Assembly (NCBI GenBank): GCA_963756745.1
Contig: CAVWOU010000010.1
Coordinates: forward strand, 620,001 to 684,000
From: DASPWW01 sp963756745
GTDB taxonomy: Bacteria; Actinomycetota; Thermoleophilia; Solirubrobacterales; 70-9
Direction of reading: 5' to 3'
Length of the DNA: 64,000 bases
Part shown: positions 1 to 6,465 of the stretch, one piece after another
Layout: each line of letters starts with the position of its first letter
Numbering within the stretch: the first letter of the stretch is position 1
Translations under genes and position numbers: made by a program
Notes under the pieces: model-generated
What the model was told of the DNA's origin: nothing
What the model saw: only the letters and a program-made list of their open reading frames with translations
Databases searched by the model: none

Positions 1-1
1 G

Positions 2-643
2 CTCTGGGGGGGTGCGAACCCGCTTGCGTCGCGGTGGCGCTCACGCGCTTCCCTCGCGCTCGCCGCGATTGGTGACACCGAGCGAGCGCACCGGATGGCC
101 GCGGACGACCTCGAGGCGGCACGGCGCTGGGGTGCGGCGAGCGGGATCGGCGTCGCGCTGCGCGCGGCCGCCTTGGTCGAGGACGGCGAGGCGTCCGTGG
201 ATCGCCTCCGCGAGGCCGCCGAGGTGCTCGAGGGCTCGCCGGCGCGACTCGAGCATGCGCGGGCACTCACGGACCTCGGAGCCGCGCTGCGGCGTGCGAA
301 CCGCCGCGCCGAGGCGCGAGGCTTCCTCGAGGAGGGAGTCGAGCTCGCCGGGCGTTGCGGGGCGCGCGCGCTCGCGAAGCGGGCTCGGACCGAGCTGCGC
401 GCCGCCGGGGGCCGCTCGAGCGACCCCGAGGGAACCGGGGTCGAGCAGCTGACCGCGTCCGAGCGCCGCGTCGCCCAGCTCGCGGCCGAGGGGCTCAGCA
501 ACCCCGAGATCGCGCAGGCCCTGTTCGTGACCCGCAAGACCGTCGAGACGCACCTGGGCCACGTGTACCGCAAGCTCGACATCTCGGGCCGCGGGAAGCT
601 CGTCCACGCGCTCGGCGAGGGCGCCCCGACGGCTGGCGGCTGA
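2..643 (+). CDS. LuxR-family transcriptional regulator, C-terminal part
   Basis: The reading frame is open from the left edge to the stop at 641-643, so the N-terminus lies outside the window. The last 65 residues form a LuxR-type helix-turn-helix: LTASERRVAQLAAEGLSNPE followed by IAQALFVTRKTVETHLGHVY, which is the classic GerE/LuxR DNA-binding signature. The preceding ~140 residues are Ala/Arg/Glu-rich helices like the tetratricopeptide-type tail of large AAA-ATPase LuxR regulators (LAL/MalT class). I infer a large ATP-dependent activator of which only the C-terminal third is seen. An internal ATG at 95 exists, but coding character continues upstream of it. It sits 94 bp before a sigma-factor gene in the same direction; no shared function is evident. 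Confidence 0.8.
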   Translation, partial: LWGGANPLASRWRSRASLALAAIGDTERAHRMAADDLEAARRWGAASGIGVALRAAALVEDGEASVDRLREAAEVLEGSPARLEHARALTDLGAALRRANRRAEARGFLEEGVELAGRCGARALAKRARTELRAAGGRSSDPEGTGVEQLTASERRVAQLAAEGLSNPEIAQALFVTRKTVETHLGHVYRKLDISGRGKLVHALGEGAPTAGG

Positions 644-737
644 CCTCCCCAGCCGCGCCCGCCGCCGAATATCAGGGAAGCGAATCGGGGAGCTCCCCGA
701 CGCGCGGACTCCGACACGGACGTACGGTCGGCCGAGG

Positions 738-1508
738 ATGACCGCGCGCGCACAGACCCGAGACGAGGTGGACACCGTCGTGGCTGCCGCGACCGCCGGC
801 GACGAGGCGGCGTTCTCCGAGCTCGCAGAGCGCTACCGGCGTGAGTTGCAGGCCCACTGCCGCCGAATGGTCGGTTCGTTCGAGGACTCGGAGGACGCGG
901 TGCAGGAGACGTTCCTGCGGGCGTGGCGATCGCGAACGAGCTTCCGGGGCGACTCCACGTTCCGGGCGTGGCTCTACCGGATCGCGACGAACGCGTGCGT
1001 CGACGCGCTCCGGCGCCGGTCGCGCCGCACCCACGCCGCCGAGGCACCGGAGATCGCTTGGATTGAGCCCGATCCGGACCGCCCGCTCGAGGTCGCGACG
1101 CCCGACGCCGAGCCCGACGCGGTGGTTGTCGCCAAGGAGACGATCGAGGTCGCGTTCATGGTCGCGATCCAACACCTGCCCCCGAGGCAGCGAGCGGTGC
1201 TGATCCTGCGGGGCGTGATCGGCCTGTCGGCGAAGGACGCCGCCTCGCTGCTCGATGCGAGCGTCGCCTCCGTGAACAGCGCGCTGCAGCGGGCACGCCG
1301 GGCGCTGAACGACCGCCTTCCCGAGCAGCGGCTCGAATGGGCGCGGGAGTCGGACGCGAGCGAGGAGGAGCGCGCGCTGCTGGAGCGCTACGTCGAGGCG
1401 ACCGAGCGCGCGGACGGAGACGCCTTCGTGGAGATGCTCTGCGATAAGGCCCGCGCGACGCGCTCGTCATCCACCCAGAACCGAGAAGGAGACGAAGCAT
1501 GGCTGTAG
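738..1508 (+). CDS. ECF sigma factor, SigJ/TIGR02960-like, with truncated SnoaL tail
   Basis: RNA polymerase sigma factor that redirects transcription in response to an unknown signal. Region 2 spans about residues 20-90 (EDAVQETFLRAWRSR, FRAWLYRIATNACVDALRRR) and region 4 about 140-190 (LPPRQRAVLILRGV and the recognition helix before QRARRAL). In the family this resembles (SigG/TIGR02960, about 320 residues) region 4 is followed by a SnoaL-like domain. Here that domain opens normally (LLERYVEATERADGDAFVEM) but stops after some 35 residues, and the last ~17 codons read through what looks like the leader and ribosome-binding site of the cupin gene, which overlaps by 10 nt. I read this as a deletion that fused the sigma gene onto the next gene's 5' region. 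Regions 2 and 4 are intact, so promoter recognition may persist, while the regulatory tail is probably lost. Confidence 0.85.
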   Translation: MTARAQTRDEVDTVVAAATAGDEAAFSELAERYRRELQAHCRRMVGSFEDSEDAVQETFLRAWRSRTSFRGDSTFRAWLYRIATNACVDALRRRSRRTHAAEAPEIAWIEPDPDRPLEVATPDAEPDAVVVAKETIEVAFMVAIQHLPPRQRAVLILRGVIGLSAKDAASLLDASVASVNSALQRARRALNDRLPEQRLEWARESDASEEERALLERYVEATERADGDAFVEMLCDKARATRSSSTQNREGDEAWL

Positions 1509-2080
1509 CAGGTGACGAGCTGGTGAACCCGGCAACCGGGTTGCGGACCGTGTTCAGGGAGACCAGCGGCGACACGAACGGAGAGCTGCTCCAGGTGGAC
1601 TGGATTGGCGCTCCGGGCTGGACGACGGGCCCGGACCACGTCCATCCCCTCCAGGAAGAGCGCTTCGAGGTCCTCACCGGCCGGCTGGGCCTGCGGGTGG
1701 ACGGCGCCGAGGGCGCGTACGGCGCCGGCGAGCTGATCGTCGCCGCGGCGGGCACCCCACACGCGGCGTGGAACGCGGGCGAGGACGAGGTGCACGTGCT
1801 GGTCAACTTCAGGCCGGCGCTCAGGACCGCTACCGCCTTCGAGGCCCTGGCCGGCCTCGCGCGCGACGGAAAGACGACCAAGGCGGGCATCCCGAAGAAC
1901 CCACTGCAGGCGGCGCTCATCCTGCGCCACTTCGAGGACGAGATCTACTTCATCCGGCCCGCCCTGGCGATCCAGCGGCTGATCTTGGGTCCGCTGGCCG
2001 CGATCGCTCGGCTGCTCGGCTATCGAGCGGATTATCCGTACCGCCACGGCGAACGGATCATCCAGGGGGCTGTCCGGTGA
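1499..2080 (+). CDS. cupin-domain protein
   Basis: A 193-residue protein with a single small beta-barrel cupin in its first ~110 residues. The first motif shows the metal-ligand pattern around HVHPLQEERFEVLTGRLGLR and the second shows a late HAAWNAG histidine. The C-terminal ~80 residues are mostly helical and hydrophobic (IQRLILGPLAAIARLLGY) and could be membrane-associated. The start is set by AGAAGGAGACGAAGC directly before the ATG. It overlaps the end of the sigma gene and is followed after 54 bp by an NmrA-like gene, so the four genes to 3480 probably form one transcript. The substrate is unknown; cupins range from enzymes to sugar or metal sensors. Confidence 0.8.
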   Translation: MAVAGDELVNPATGLRTVFRETSGDTNGELLQVDWIGAPGWTTGPDHVHPLQEERFEVLTGRLGLRVDGAEGAYGAGELIVAAAGTPHAAWNAGEDEVHVLVNFRPALRTATAFEALAGLARDGKTTKAGIPKNPLQAALILRHFEDEIYFIRPALAIQRLILGPLAAIARLLGYRADYPYRHGERIIQGAVR

Positions 2081-2134
2081 TCGTACGGATTTGGACCCGA
2101 AGCACCGACGAATTCGACCCGATGGAGGAACGCA

Positions 2135-3001
2135 ATGACTGACAGCACTCAAGACAGGAAGCCGACGCTGATCACCGGCGGCACGGGAAAGACCGGCCGG
2201 CGGGTGGTCGAGCGGTTGACGGCGCGGGGGTTGCCCGTGCGAATCGGCTCTCGCTCCGGCACGCCGCCCTTCGACTGGGATGATCAGTCGACCTGGGCGC
2301 CCGCAATGCAGGGCGCCGGCTCGGCCTACATCACCTATTACCCGGACCTCGCGATCCCGGGCGCGGCGGACGCTGTGAGCTCGCTCGCCGACGTCGCCCT
2401 GGAGCAGGGCGTCCGGCGGCTGGTGCTGCTTTCCGGCCGCGGCGAGCAGGAGGCCGAGCGCGCTGAGCGCGCCCTGCAGGACACGGACGCCGATTGGACC
2501 ATCCTGACCTGCGCCTGGTTCATGCAGAACTTCGACGAGAGCTTCATGCTGGAGCCGATCCAGGCCGGCGAGGTTGTGCTGCCGGCCGGCGACGAGCCCG
2601 AGCCGTTCGTCGACGCCGACGACATCGCAGACGTCGCCGTCGCGGCGCTGACCGACGACCGGCACATAGGCCAGCTCTACGAGCTGACAAGCCCACGGCT
2701 CCTCAGCTTCCGGGCAGCGGTCGACGAGATCGCAGAGGCTACTGGCCGGGAGATCAACTACGTGCAGGTATCGACGGAGAAGTACGAGGCCGTAATGGCC
2801 GAGGAGGGAGTGCCGGTTGAGTTCAGGACGTTCCTGAACTATCTGTTCGGCGAAGTCCTGGGCCACAACGCTTACGTCACCGACGGCGTCCAGCGCGCCC
2901 TGGGACGCGAGCCCCGGGATTTCTCGGAGTACGCACGGGACGCCGCCGCCAGCGGAATTTGGGACCCGGTGCCCGTGACTGCCGAGGGATCGGGACGATG
3001 A
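2135..3001 (+). CDS. NmrA-like NAD(P)-binding oxidoreductase
   Basis: A 288-residue atypical short-chain dehydrogenase of the NmrA/HSCARG type. The N-terminal Rossmann signature ITGGTGKTGRRVVERLTARG (about residues 12-33) binds NAD(P). VRRLVLLSGRGEQEAERAE follows at the usual place, and the substrate-side helices include the family's WFMQNF motif, while PFVDADDIADVAVAAL is the standard NmrA middle motif. No YxxxK catalytic pair is evident, as is usual for this branch, so it may sense redox state or reduce a small quinone or aldehyde. The start is supported by GGAGGAACGCA before the ATG. Its stop overlaps the next start (ATGA), which indicates translational coupling to the DUF1772 membrane protein. 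Confidence 0.85.
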   Translation: MTDSTQDRKPTLITGGTGKTGRRVVERLTARGLPVRIGSRSGTPPFDWDDQSTWAPAMQGAGSAYITYYPDLAIPGAADAVSSLADVALEQGVRRLVLLSGRGEQEAERAERALQDTDADWTILTCAWFMQNFDESFMLEPIQAGEVVLPAGDEPEPFVDADDIADVAVAALTDDRHIGQLYELTSPRLLSFRAAVDEIAEATGREINYVQVSTEKYEAVMAEEGVPVEFRTFLNYLFGEVLGHNAYVTDGVQRALGREPRDFSEYARDAAASGIWDPVPVTAEGSGR

Positions 3002-3480
3002 GCGATTCGCTCGTCGCCTTGACCCTGGTCACGGCGCTCGGCTGCGGGCTGTCGGCTGGGGCCCTCTTCGCGTTCTCGTCGTTCGTGATGAGTGCCCTCG
3101 CCCGCATTCCGGCGCCGCAGGGGATCGCCGCGATGAACTCGATCAATGTCGTGGCGGTCACCCCAGTGTTCATGACGGCGCTCTTCGGCACCGGCCTGCT
3201 CTGCATCGCGCTCGCTGCCTGGGCGCTGGTCGACTGGCACAGCGCCTACTCGCCCTACCTCGTTCCCGGTGGCGCCGCCTACGTCATCGGCGTGCTGGGG
3301 GTGACGATGGCCTTCAATGTGCCGCGAAACAACGCCCTGGCGCGGACGGAGTCCAAGGGACCCGAGGCCGCCGCGTACTGGAACCGCTACGTCTCCGAGT
3401 GGACGGCCTGGAACCACGTGCGGGTGCTGGCGGGTATCGCCGCGGCGGCGGCGCTCACGCTGGGCATTCACGCTGGGTGA
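2998..3480 (+). CDS. DUF1772-family membrane protein
   Basis: A 160-residue integral membrane protein with about four hydrophobic helices: near residues 8-30, 50-75, 80-105 and 135-158. The sequence pattern (GALFAFSSFVMSALARIP, then MNSINVVAVTPVFMTALFG) fits DUF1772, a family often found next to NmrA-like oxidoreductases. The ATG at 2998 overlaps the upstream stop by 4 nt, so I prefer it to an upstream ATG at 2959 inside the neighbouring gene. Function is unknown; the pairing suggests the two products act together at the membrane. Confidence 0.8.
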   Translation: MSDSLVALTLVTALGCGLSAGALFAFSSFVMSALARIPAPQGIAAMNSINVVAVTPVFMTALFGTGLLCIALAAWALVDWHSAYSPYLVPGGAAYVIGVLGVTMAFNVPRNNALARTESKGPEAAAYWNRYVSEWTAWNHVRVLAGIAAAAALTLGIHAG

Positions 3481-3790
3481 ACCGGGATCACGCAACCCGT
3501 TCGACGAAGATCCCTCCTTGCATAGGTGCCAGGTTGGCCGGGGGCCGCGCCGGCGCGGCGCCTTCGCGCGAGGCAGAGAAGCGAGCTGGTCGCGCTCGCT
3601 CGTAGCCGGTTCCGGGCTCGTTGACTCGCGCATCCTCCTCGAGGCGGTCGTCGATTGCGACGATAAGCTCCGCGCCACCTCGGCCGCTAAGGAGGAGGGG
3701 TAGCCGCGACCGACAGCGACCCGCGAAGCACCGACGAGGCCGACCCGCGCTCCGCGCCAAAACGGCGCGACCGATCACAGCGGGAAGTCC
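3481..3790. other. intergenic stretch between convergent genes, with one palindrome
   Basis: These 310 bases lie between two genes that end facing each other. I see no convincing coding frame. A perfect 16-bp palindrome of G and C only (GCCGCGCCGGCGCGGC, 3544-3559) could form a strong hairpin that ends transcription from one or both sides, although no T-tract follows it. The rest shows nothing I can name. Confidence 0.5.
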
Positions 3791-4168
3791 CTAAACGCCC
3801 TCCGACCGCAGGCGAACTTGGTCCTTGTCGAGCACCCGGCCATGCGCCTTCCACTTCAAGCGATAGGTGCCAACCCGGTCCCGGTGGAAGGCCACTGCGG
3901 ACGGCTTCCCCTGCCGCGCCTTCTTTCGGACGCAACGATCACCACCAGGCCCCCGAATGCAGACCCGGTATTTGAGGTCCTCTCGCTTCGCGATCAGTAC
4001 ACCGCCCCACGCATCACCCTGAACGCAGGTCGCATCCTGGTCGGGCCTCTGCTCGAAGGCGACGCAGGTCGTGTACGTACGAATGCCATCCCCGGCAGAT
4101 GCATTCGGTGCCCATACCAATGTCGTCGCGACGACAACGGCCACAACCCAAGAAGCCCGAAACCTCAC
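3791..4168 (-). CDS. small secreted protein, unknown
   Basis: A 125-residue protein with a clear signal peptide: MRFRASWVVAVVVATTLVWA followed by a likely cleavage after PNASA (about residue 25). The mature part is about 100 residues with four Cys in two close pairs of positions (TTCVAFEQ...ATCVQGD, RVCIRG...RCVRKKA), which suggests two disulfides, and a basic, beta-rich C-terminus. The start is GTG and overlaps the stop of the HNH-like remnant by 4 nt. I do not recognise the family. The style, a small exported protein with Lys/Arg-rich strands, resembles other exported proteins of this genome (12734-13258, 34540-34974). Confidence 0.6.
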   Translation of the reverse strand: MRFRASWVVAVVVATTLVWAPNASAGDGIRTYTTCVAFEQRPDQDATCVQGDAWGGVLIAKREDLKYRVCIRGPGGDRCVRKKARQGKPSAVAFHRDRVGTYRLKWKAHGRVLDKDQVRLRSEGV

Positions 4169-4401
4169 AGCGGCCCGAGACTAACCGCTCTCATCACCGG
4201 CTTCAATCCACCGCACTCTCCCTCAGATGCCGGGGAAGTCGCCTTGTGGTGGCAATCGAGACAGAGCGGGATCGTGTTGCGGAGCCGGTTGTCGGTCGGG
4301 GCGCCGTCTACGTGGCTCTGGCGTGCGGGAGGAAGCGTGAGCGCAACCCCTTCCCCGTGGTTGTGGTCCAGGTGGTCGCCGGTTCGAGTCCGGTCGCTCA
4401 C
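4165..4401 (-). pseudogene. HNH endonuclease remnant
   Basis: The C-terminal half of this frame reads SHVDGAPTDNRLRNTIPLCL then DCHHKA, which fits the HNH nuclease core: metal-binding H, the N in DNRLRN and the CxxCH end. The N-terminal half (GDHLDHNHGEG and around) is antisense to a tRNA-like sequence at 4337-4402, so it is not nuclease sequence. The usual N-terminal Cys pair and the first part of the fold are missing. I infer the 3' end of a mobile-element or phage HNH gene cut off at a tRNA-like junction. An open frame of 78 codons remains and could be translated, but the product is unlikely to be active. Confidence 0.5.
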
Positions 4402-4402
4402 C
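4337..4402 (+). tRNA. degenerate tRNA-His(GTG)-like sequence lacking a D-arm
   Basis: The parts of a tRNA can be laid out by eye: acceptor arms 4337-4343 (GTGAGCG) and 4395-4401 (CGCTCAC) pair perfectly over 7 bp; the T-arm is 4378-4394 with loop TTCGAGT; the anticodon loop TTGTGGT (4361-4367, anticodon GTG, His) is closed by a stem with one G-G mismatch; the variable loop is TGGTC; position 4402 is C, the expected discriminator for tRNA-His. Only 12 nt separate the acceptor from the anticodon stem, too few for a D-arm, and the extra 5' G of tRNA-His is absent (C at 4336). Most likely a broken copy, or the tRNA-derived end of an integrated element. It is not a confident functional tRNA. Confidence 0.4.
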
Positions 4403-4524
4403 CTCCCATTCCGAAGCGGTTCGAGGACGGTCGCGAAGGGCCGGGATCTCGCCCGTCCTACTCCACGTCCTACTAGCGGGCGGCTGATTGCACGCCGCCT
4501 CGGCGTGTTCGCGTCCTACACGAT

Positions 4525-4782
4525 CTACCAATCGACGCTCACGCCCACACCGAGCGGGAAGCCGACTGATATCGAGAAGCCACGTGCGTGGAACTTATCG
4601 GCGGCCTTGTCAGCCGCGTCGTGGAGACGCTGCACAAGTTCGCGGATGCGTCCCTCGTCCGGTTCTTCTTCATCAAGCTCGCGGTTAATCGCCCGAACTG
4701 CAAGCGCAAGCACGGCCATCGCCTCGCCCGCCGTGTCGTAGCTCTCGCCTTCGAGTTCATCGAGGAGATTGTCTGCGTCCAC
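4525..4782 (-). CDS. small hypothetical protein
   Basis: An 85-residue acidic protein with GTG start. It appears mostly helical: a first acidic helix (DADNLLDELEGE), then an Ala-rich helix (AMAVLALAVRAINRE) and a third helix rich in charged residues (RIRELVQRLHDAADKAADKF), ending in a hydrophobic beta-like tail with Gly-Val pairs. The residue pattern looks like real coding rather than a shadow frame, and no frame on the other strand is convincing. No family recognised. It lies inside the decayed patch at 4165-5303, so it may be cargo of a former mobile element. Confidence 0.45.
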   Translation of the reverse strand: MDADNLLDELEGESYDTAGEAMAVLALAVRAINRELDEEEPDEGRIRELVQRLHDAADKAADKFHARGFSISVGFPLGVGVSVDW

Positions 4783-4843
4783 GGCTTCACCCTATCCGGG
4801 CGACGGTCCCGGCGAGTCATTGACCCGGCCCGCCGTGGGCGGT

Positions 4844-4849
4844 TAGGGT
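4844..4849 (+). promoter_or_regulatory. -10 hexamer TAGGGT, probable leaderless promoter
   Basis: TAGGGT ends 8 nt before the ATG at 4858, so transcription would begin at or next to the start codon. It matches the TANNNT-then-start arrangement seen at fourteen other genes in the window and supports the small membrane gene being real. Confidence 0.4.
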
Positions 4850-4857
4850 CGGGCCGC

Positions 4858-5009
4858 ATGCGTAGCATTGTGAAGGCCGTGCGATGGGTGGTGACGGCTA
4901 TCACGGGCGTTATCGCGGCGCTGATCTTGGTCGGTCCCATCGTGAGCGGGGACTCACGGGGTTGGGCGTTGCGATCTTGATCGGGTGTCTGATCAGGCGA
5001 GACTTATAA
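4858..5009 (+). pseudogene. two-helix small membrane protein, one-base frameshift
   Basis: Read from the ATG, the frame gives a first hydrophobic helix (VVTAITGVIAALILVGPIV) and then stops early at 4978-4980 after SGDSRGWALRS. If one base is restored in the GGGG run near 4937-4940 the frame continues as a second hydrophobic helix (LTGLGVAILIGCLIRRDL) to TAA at 5007-5009. The restored product of about 50 residues, two helices with a positive C-terminal end, is a plausible membrane peptide. Either the first frame alone (40 residues, 4858-4980) is the product, or the gene is broken or mis-assembled. It carries a leaderless-type promoter. Confidence 0.4.
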
Positions 5010-5199
5010 GAACGTCGTGAAGATGACCTTCGCCAGAGGGGCGGCTCTGAAGGATCCTTCGGGCCTCTTCAACTCCAGTCTTGACGGGAACACAAGGCGT
5101 GCCATCGACTTCCCCGAGGGCGAGAAGATAGACGAGGAGGCGTTGAAGACTCTCGTTCGCGCCGCCGTGACCTTGAACAAGTCCACAGCTCAAAGCTAG
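4993..5199 (+). pseudogene. DUF1801-domain protein, C-terminal fragment
   Basis: The translated sequence GETYKNVVKMTFARGAALKD, then PSGLFNSSLDGNTRRAIDFP and EGEKIDEEALKTLVRAAVTLN, matches what I know of the C-terminal half of DUF1801 (YdhG-like) proteins, which are normally 120-140 residues. An in-frame stop lies at 4990-4992, just before the similarity begins, so the N-terminal half is missing. A GTG at 5017 could start a 60-residue product. I call it a gene fragment within the decayed patch. Confidence 0.6.
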
Positions 5200-5204
5200 C
5201 CCAC

Positions 5205-5303
5205 GTGTGCAGTGGGGGGTGTGACACACCATCACGCGCCCGCGAGCTGTGCATGAAGCACTACAGGCGCCTGATGCGCACCGGCGAGGTAGAACTGCAC
5301 TAG
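5205..5303 (+). CDS. tiny Cys-rich zinc-finger-like protein
   Basis: From GTG at 5205 the frame encodes 32 residues: VCSGGCDTPSRARELCMKHY then RRLMRTGEVELH. The C-x3-C...C-x2-HYRR-x2-RTG pattern is the zinc-knuckle module seen at the N-terminus of many actinophage HNH endonucleases (CxxxGCxxPxxxxGLCxxHYxRxxRTG). Here it stands alone, without a nuclease domain after it. It could be a bona fide micro-protein, or the N-terminal scrap of a phage HNH gene whose C-terminal scrap may be the remnant at 4165-4401. The start is uncertain and no good ribosome-binding site is visible. Confidence 0.4.
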   Translation: MCSGGCDTPSRARELCMKHYRRLMRTGEVELH

Positions 5304-5332
5304 CCACGCCGCGGCGCGACCCGGGCGGCGGT

Positions 5333-5632
5333 CTAGCGCGAGTAGTGGTGCAGGAGCTGTAGCTCGACCCGTTTGGAGGGACTCGCCAGCAGCGGCCCAA
5401 TCGTGTCGTTGAAGGACGCGAACTCGGGGTCGCTGTTGACTTCGTCCGCCGCCTCGCGATCCGTCCACACCCCGACGCCGCGCACCACGCCGCTCGCCTC
5501 GTCACCGAGGACCAGCACCGTCTGGAGCGCGGGATGGTCGCTGAGGAAGTCTGCGGCGAACTCGGCGTAGATCTCCGCGACCTGTTCGAAGTGGCCGGGC
5601 TTGGCGTGCAGGGTGAACTCGGCGACGTACAT
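5333..5632 (-). CDS. antibiotic-biosynthesis-monooxygenase (ABM)-like protein
   Basis: A 99-residue protein with the ferredoxin-like dimeric alpha/beta-barrel pattern of the ABM family: first strand MYVAEFTLHAKPGHFEQV, a helix (AEIYAEFAADFL), a central strand pair (LQTVLVLGDE, VVRGVGVWTDREAADEV) and a final strand VELQLLHHYS. Such proteins act as cofactor-free oxygenases or as stability or ligand-binding proteins. Length and order fit the family. The start is supported by GGGAGG seven bases before ATG. A perfect 14-bp palindrome lies 139 bp upstream. Substrate unknown. Confidence 0.75.
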   Translation of the reverse strand: MYVAEFTLHAKPGHFEQVAEIYAEFAADFLSDHPALQTVLVLGDEASGVVRGVGVWTDREAADEVNSDPEFASFNDTIGPLLASPSKRVELQLLHHYSR

Positions 5633-5770
5633 GGTTGAGACCTCCCTCGGCGTTCTTCTCGCGCCTCCGGGTGAAGGCGGAGCGCAATCCTAGTCGCCCC
5701 GACAGCTGTCGGCGCTGTCAGCCCGCCCCACGGCCTGAACGCCCCTGCGGCATGTGATGCACCGCGATTT

Positions 5771-5784
5771 CACGTACGTACGTG
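5771..5784. promoter_or_regulatory. perfect 14-bp palindrome, candidate operator
   Basis: CACGTACGTACGTG reads the same on both strands. It lies in the gap before the ABM-like gene (start 5632) and just past the end of the DUF2269 gene. A second palindrome, GACAGCTGTC, sits at 5701-5710. Their spacing suits dimeric repressor binding, but no regulator gene is adjacent. Confidence 0.35.
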
Positions 5785-5801
5785 GGTGCCGCCGATGCGG
5801 C

Positions 5802-6296
5802 TCAGAGGCCCGGCTGCGTGACCATCAGGTACACCGCAGCGATCACTAGCAGGTCGGCGAAGGTTCCCGCGGCGCTCTCGATGTGTACCCGCCGGCGGTA
5901 CTCGGCCGAAATGGCCACCTCGCCGCTCCCGGAGGCGGCGATGTCGCGCTCGACCATCGCCTGCAGCCGGCGATCCTCGGGGATGAAATAGGCGCCGAGC
6001 ATCACACCGAGCACGAGAACGATCGTCAGCGTCCCGCTTATCCAGAAGTCACCGAGCTGATATCCCGCCTCGGACACCTGGTACAGGCCGGTGGCCAGCA
6101 CAACCACCAGCGCCGGCAGAGCTAGAAAGACGTTGATCGCGAGCTGCAGGCGATGCTTGAGGGGCAGATACCGCGGATCCAGCCTCATCGCGACCGGATA
6201 GATGATCCCCTCTGCGAACGTGACGCCGAGCCCGGCGATCGCGGCCGTGATGTGGATGAACAGGGAGACCTCGTAGCTGGTGACCCCCAGCGGCAT
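5802..6296 (-). CDS. DUF2269-family membrane protein
   Basis: A 164-residue integral membrane protein with four predicted helices: about residues 8-30 (LFIHITAAIAGLGVTFAEGI), 50-70 (INVFLALPALVVVLATGLY), 82-105 (SGTLTIVLVLGVMLGAYF) and 140-158. His14 in the first helix (FIHI) and the GLY loop after helix 2 fit DUF2269, whose function is unknown though some relatives resemble heme-copper-type or hopanoid-associated membrane proteins. TATAGT lies 10 nt before the ATG and may be its -10 element. Not visibly in an operon. Confidence 0.7.
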   Translation of the reverse strand: MPLGVTSYEVSLFIHITAAIAGLGVTFAEGIIYPVAMRLDPRYLPLKHRLQLAINVFLALPALVVVLATGLYQVSEAGYQLGDFWISGTLTIVLVLGVMLGAYFIPEDRRLQAMVERDIAASGSGEVAISAEYRRRVHIESAAGTFADLLVIAAVYLMVTQPGL

Positions 6297-6465
6297 GAGC
6301 GCAGTGACTATATGCGCTCGGGAATGGCTTTACGCCACGTGCTCGCCGTACTGCCGGCGGAAACGGCATGCAGAGCCGGTCGGCTCCCGGTGGAGCGGGT
6401 CGAGATCCGACCGGCGCCGAAGCCGGAGGGTCACGTCCGGGATCGCCACGCAAGTGGTTCCCGGC

